From Halovenus sp. (GTDB lineage Archaea; Halobacteriota; Halobacteria; Halobacteriales; Haloarculaceae): a stretch of DNA of 16,313 bases. The stretch is from contig JAQCNR010000133.1 in assembly GCA_028274925.1 (NCBI GenBank), positions 1 to 16,313 on the forward strand, read 5' to 3'. The notes under the pieces were generated by a model that was not told where the DNA came from, did not search any database, and saw only the letters and a list, made by a program, of their open reading frames with translations. The translations under genes and the position numbers were made by a program. How positions within the stretch are numbered: the first letter of the stretch is position 1; every line of letters starts with the position of its first letter. Below, piece by piece: positions 14,814-16,313 of this stretch.

Positions 14814-14820
14814 GGTTACA
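14814..14820 (+). promoter_or_regulatory. TATA-like box of the methyltransferase gene
   Basis: GGTTACA is centred about 27 bases before the ATG at 14845. It probably drives both the methyltransferase and the overlapping downstream gene. Confidence 0.4.
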
Positions 14821-14844
14821 ACGAACCCAGTCGCCTGATTAGCT

Positions 14845-15438
14845 ATGGACCGGTTTCAGAACACGAGACAGCCCGACTGGGACTGGTGGGGGAAACTGTG
14901 GCCGACACCCGGTGACACGCTCCGACAACTCGGCCTCGCGTCCGGTGATTCGGTCGTCGAGATCGGGAGCGGAAACGGTTATTTTACGCTCCCGGCGGCC
15001 CGCATCGTCGCCCCGGGTCTCGTGTACGCGCTGGACCTCGACGCAGCGCTGCTCGACGAACTCGAAACGCTCGCCGCACAGCAGGAGAGTTCCAACGTGA
15101 CGCCACTCCACGGCGACGCCCGGACACTTACAGACCATCTTCCGGAACCCGTCGACGTGGCGATGATCGCGAACACGTTTCACGGGACCGACGACCCCGC
15201 TGCGCTGCTCGAAGAAGTGACTGCTGTGCTCGCCGAAGACGGACGATTCGTCGTCATCAACTGGCACGACCACCCCCGAGAGCAGACGACCGTCGCCGAC
15301 GAACCACGCGGCCCGCCAACGGAGTTACGCCTGTCCCCGACTGAGACGCGAGCGAGCGTCGAGAAAGCCACCAATATGACACTGGCACGGCAGACCGAGA
15401 TTCCGCCGTATCACTACGGACTCGTGTTCGAGCAATGA
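14845..15438 (+). CDS. Class I SAM-dependent methyltransferase
   Basis: A 197-residue cytosolic methyltransferase. The SAM-binding motif I is VVEIGSGNGYF, with Glu39 and the Gly-rich loop 41-45. The acidic residue for the ribose is Asp64 in YALDLD. The adenine-side segment reads HGDART, and the post-II region VDVAMIANTFHG leads to a VLAEDGRFVVINW strand. The short N-terminus (WDWWGKLWPTPG) is Trp-rich and probably caps the active site. The C-terminus ends in a YHYGLVFE strand. It belongs to the UbiE/Methyltransf_25-like group; the substrate is not predictable. It overlaps the following nucleoside-phosphorylase-like gene by ATGA, indicating coupled translation, so the two proteins may serve one pathway, such as turnover of a methylated nucleoside or a SAM by-product. 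Confidence 0.9.
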   Translation: MDRFQNTRQPDWDWWGKLWPTPGDTLRQLGLASGDSVVEIGSGNGYFTLPAARIVAPGLVYALDLDAALLDELETLAAQQESSNVTPLHGDARTLTDHLPEPVDVAMIANTFHGTDDPAALLEEVTAVLAEDGRFVVINWHDHPREQTTVADEPRGPPTELRLSPTETRASVEKATNMTLARQTEIPPYHYGLVFEQ

Positions 15439-16238
15439 GTGAGGAAGCAGCGTCCCCGTTGTTCGCAGCCAAAGCGTACGACGAGCCATCGGTTTTCACT
15501 CCGGAATCGCTGTTGGACGAGGCCCGCCGACAGAAAGACCGCCCTGACGAACCGGTGCCAGAGGTATGTATTCTCGATCCGGACGGCGATATCGTTCGGT
15601 ATCTCCGCGAGACAGGACAGGCAGAACAGGACCCGACGTGGCCGGGCTACCACACCGACCTCTACCGGTTTACGCGAAACGGGCAGACGTACGGAATTAT
15701 CGGCTGTGCGGTCGGTGCATCGTTCGCCGTTCTCGTCGCCGAGCAGTTGTTCGCCGCAGGCTGTGCGTTTGTAATCAGTATCACCTCCTCTGGCCAGATT
15801 CAGCCCCGCGATGACCCGCCCTATTTCGTATTGATCGACCGGGCGCTGCGAGACGAGGGGACGAGCCACCATTACAGTGAACCGGAGCAGTATGCGACGC
15901 TCGATGCTGACCTCCGGTCTGCTGTCGAACGAGAGTGTGCTGCCGTCTCTCGTCCGGTCTATACCGGGGCAACGTGGACGACAGACGCGCCGTTCCGGGA
16001 GACCGAGACGGCAATCGAGCAGGCTCGGTCAGAGAACATTCTCGCTGTCGAGATGGAAGCAGCCGCGCTGTACACCTTCGCGGCGGTCCGGAACCGACCC
16101 GTCGTCTGCTTTGCACACGTAACCAACCAGATGGGCCAGGTCGAGGAAGACTTCGAGAAAGGGGAGGCCAACGGGTCCAGGAGTGCGCTGGAAGTTGTCA
16201 AGGCTGCAACGGCCGGATGGACCACGAAAACCGACTAA
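15435..16238 (+). CDS. Nucleoside phosphorylase-fold protein (PNP_UDP_1 family)
   Basis: A 267-residue protein of the NP-I nucleoside phosphorylase family, which cleaves the glycosidic bond of nucleosides. The ribose-binding motif AVEMEAAALY is clear, with Met207 and Glu208. The region FVISITSSGQ (112-121) matches the family phosphate loop, but where phosphorylases have Arg (RxGTxG) this one has Ser115. The late motif HVTNQMGQ replaces the Ser-Asp motif of purine phosphorylases and looks closer to uridine-phosphorylase-like members. An N-terminal extension of about 45 residues includes an FTPESLL segment. The missing Arg means it could be a nucleosidase or use phosphate differently. The start overlaps the methyltransferase stop (ATGA, 15435-15438), so no separate promoter is needed. 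Confidence 0.88.
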   Translation: MSEEAASPLFAAKAYDEPSVFTPESLLDEARRQKDRPDEPVPEVCILDPDGDIVRYLRETGQAEQDPTWPGYHTDLYRFTRNGQTYGIIGCAVGASFAVLVAEQLFAAGCAFVISITSSGQIQPRDDPPYFVLIDRALRDEGTSHHYSEPEQYATLDADLRSAVERECAAVSRPVYTGATWTTDAPFRETETAIEQARSENILAVEMEAAALYTFAAVRNRPVVCFAHVTNQMGQVEEDFEKGEANGSRSALEVVKAATAGWTTKTD

Positions 16239-16294
16239 TTCGACGGTGATTCACGAGTCCAAAAGCAAAAGCAACTCCGACACAGACTCAGACT

Positions 16295-16313
16295 ATGGAT
16301 TACAAGCGGCCAC
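16295..16313 (+). CDS. Possible start of a further gene, cut by the window end
   Basis: An ATG at 16295 opens a frame reading MDYKRP up to the window edge, 56 bases after the preceding stop. The upstream gap contains AAAAGCAAAAGC (16261-16272) but no clean TATA box. Too little is visible to identify it. Confidence 0.3.

Noticed and set aside
16261..16272. AAAAGC tandem repeat as a possible array or origin element
   Set aside because: Only two copies of six bases; too short to mean more than chance.
1..16313. Defence island, prophage, insertion sequence or CRISPR array
   Set aside because: No transposase, integrase, nuclease/helicase cluster, terminal inverted repeats or spaced direct-repeat array was seen; the genes are mostly housekeeping or enzyme genes.

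Overview
The window is a chromosomal segment from a haloarchaeon (class Halobacteria). The evidence is the GC-rich sequence, the strongly acidic proteins, the archaeal mevalonate-pathway enzyme (class I HMG-CoA reductase), the proteasome-activating nucleotidase PAN, the haloarchaea-style cysteinyl-tRNA synthetase, and haloarchaeal promoters. Those promoters are AT-rich TATA boxes centred about 21-30 bases before the start codon, which implies leaderless mRNAs. I do not assign a genus. I see no rRNA, tRNA, CRISPR array, transposase or integrase, and no gene-free stretch longer than 300 bases.

Layout. 1-1644: the last codons of a plus-strand gene, facing a GMC-family FAD oxidoreductase on the minus strand. 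1645-4875 (plus): a divergently transcribed alpha/beta hydrolase, then cysS, then a DUF2071 (YqjF-like) protein. 4876-6087 (minus): hmgA, abutting the DUF2071 gene stop to stop. 6253-9270 (plus): a 7-TM/PAS sensor histidine kinase whose ATPase domain has decayed, a small haloarchaeal protein, and an atypical SDR (YeeZ-like) translationally coupled to it. 9359-11126 (plus): a membrane-anchored DHH phosphoesterase and thymidylate kinase. 11128-13865 (minus): PAN and, downstream of it, a ureohydrolase-fold protein that has lost most metal ligands and carries a 163-residue insert with no Lys or Arg. 14031-14746: a small winged-helix regulator divergent from PAN, overlapping tail to tail with a minus-strand CxxC protein. 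14845-16238 (plus): a SAM methyltransferase overlapping by 4 bases a nucleoside-phosphorylase-fold protein. A possible new gene begins at 16295.

How the genes relate. Most are housekeeping or core genes (cysS, hmgA, tmk, pan) with their own promoters rather than one large operon. Real coupling is visible in only two places: the small protein with the SDR (8378-8382) and the methyltransferase with the nucleoside-phosphorylase-like protein (15435-15438). The most unusual content is a set of enzyme-fold proteins with changed active sites: the pseudo-ureohydrolase beside PAN, the kinase without a recognisable G1 box, the phosphorylase-like protein without its usual Arg, and the alpha/beta hydrolase without the usual acid. 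Three convergent gene pairs have essentially no space between them. I did not find a clear, self-contained novel defence or mobile system.
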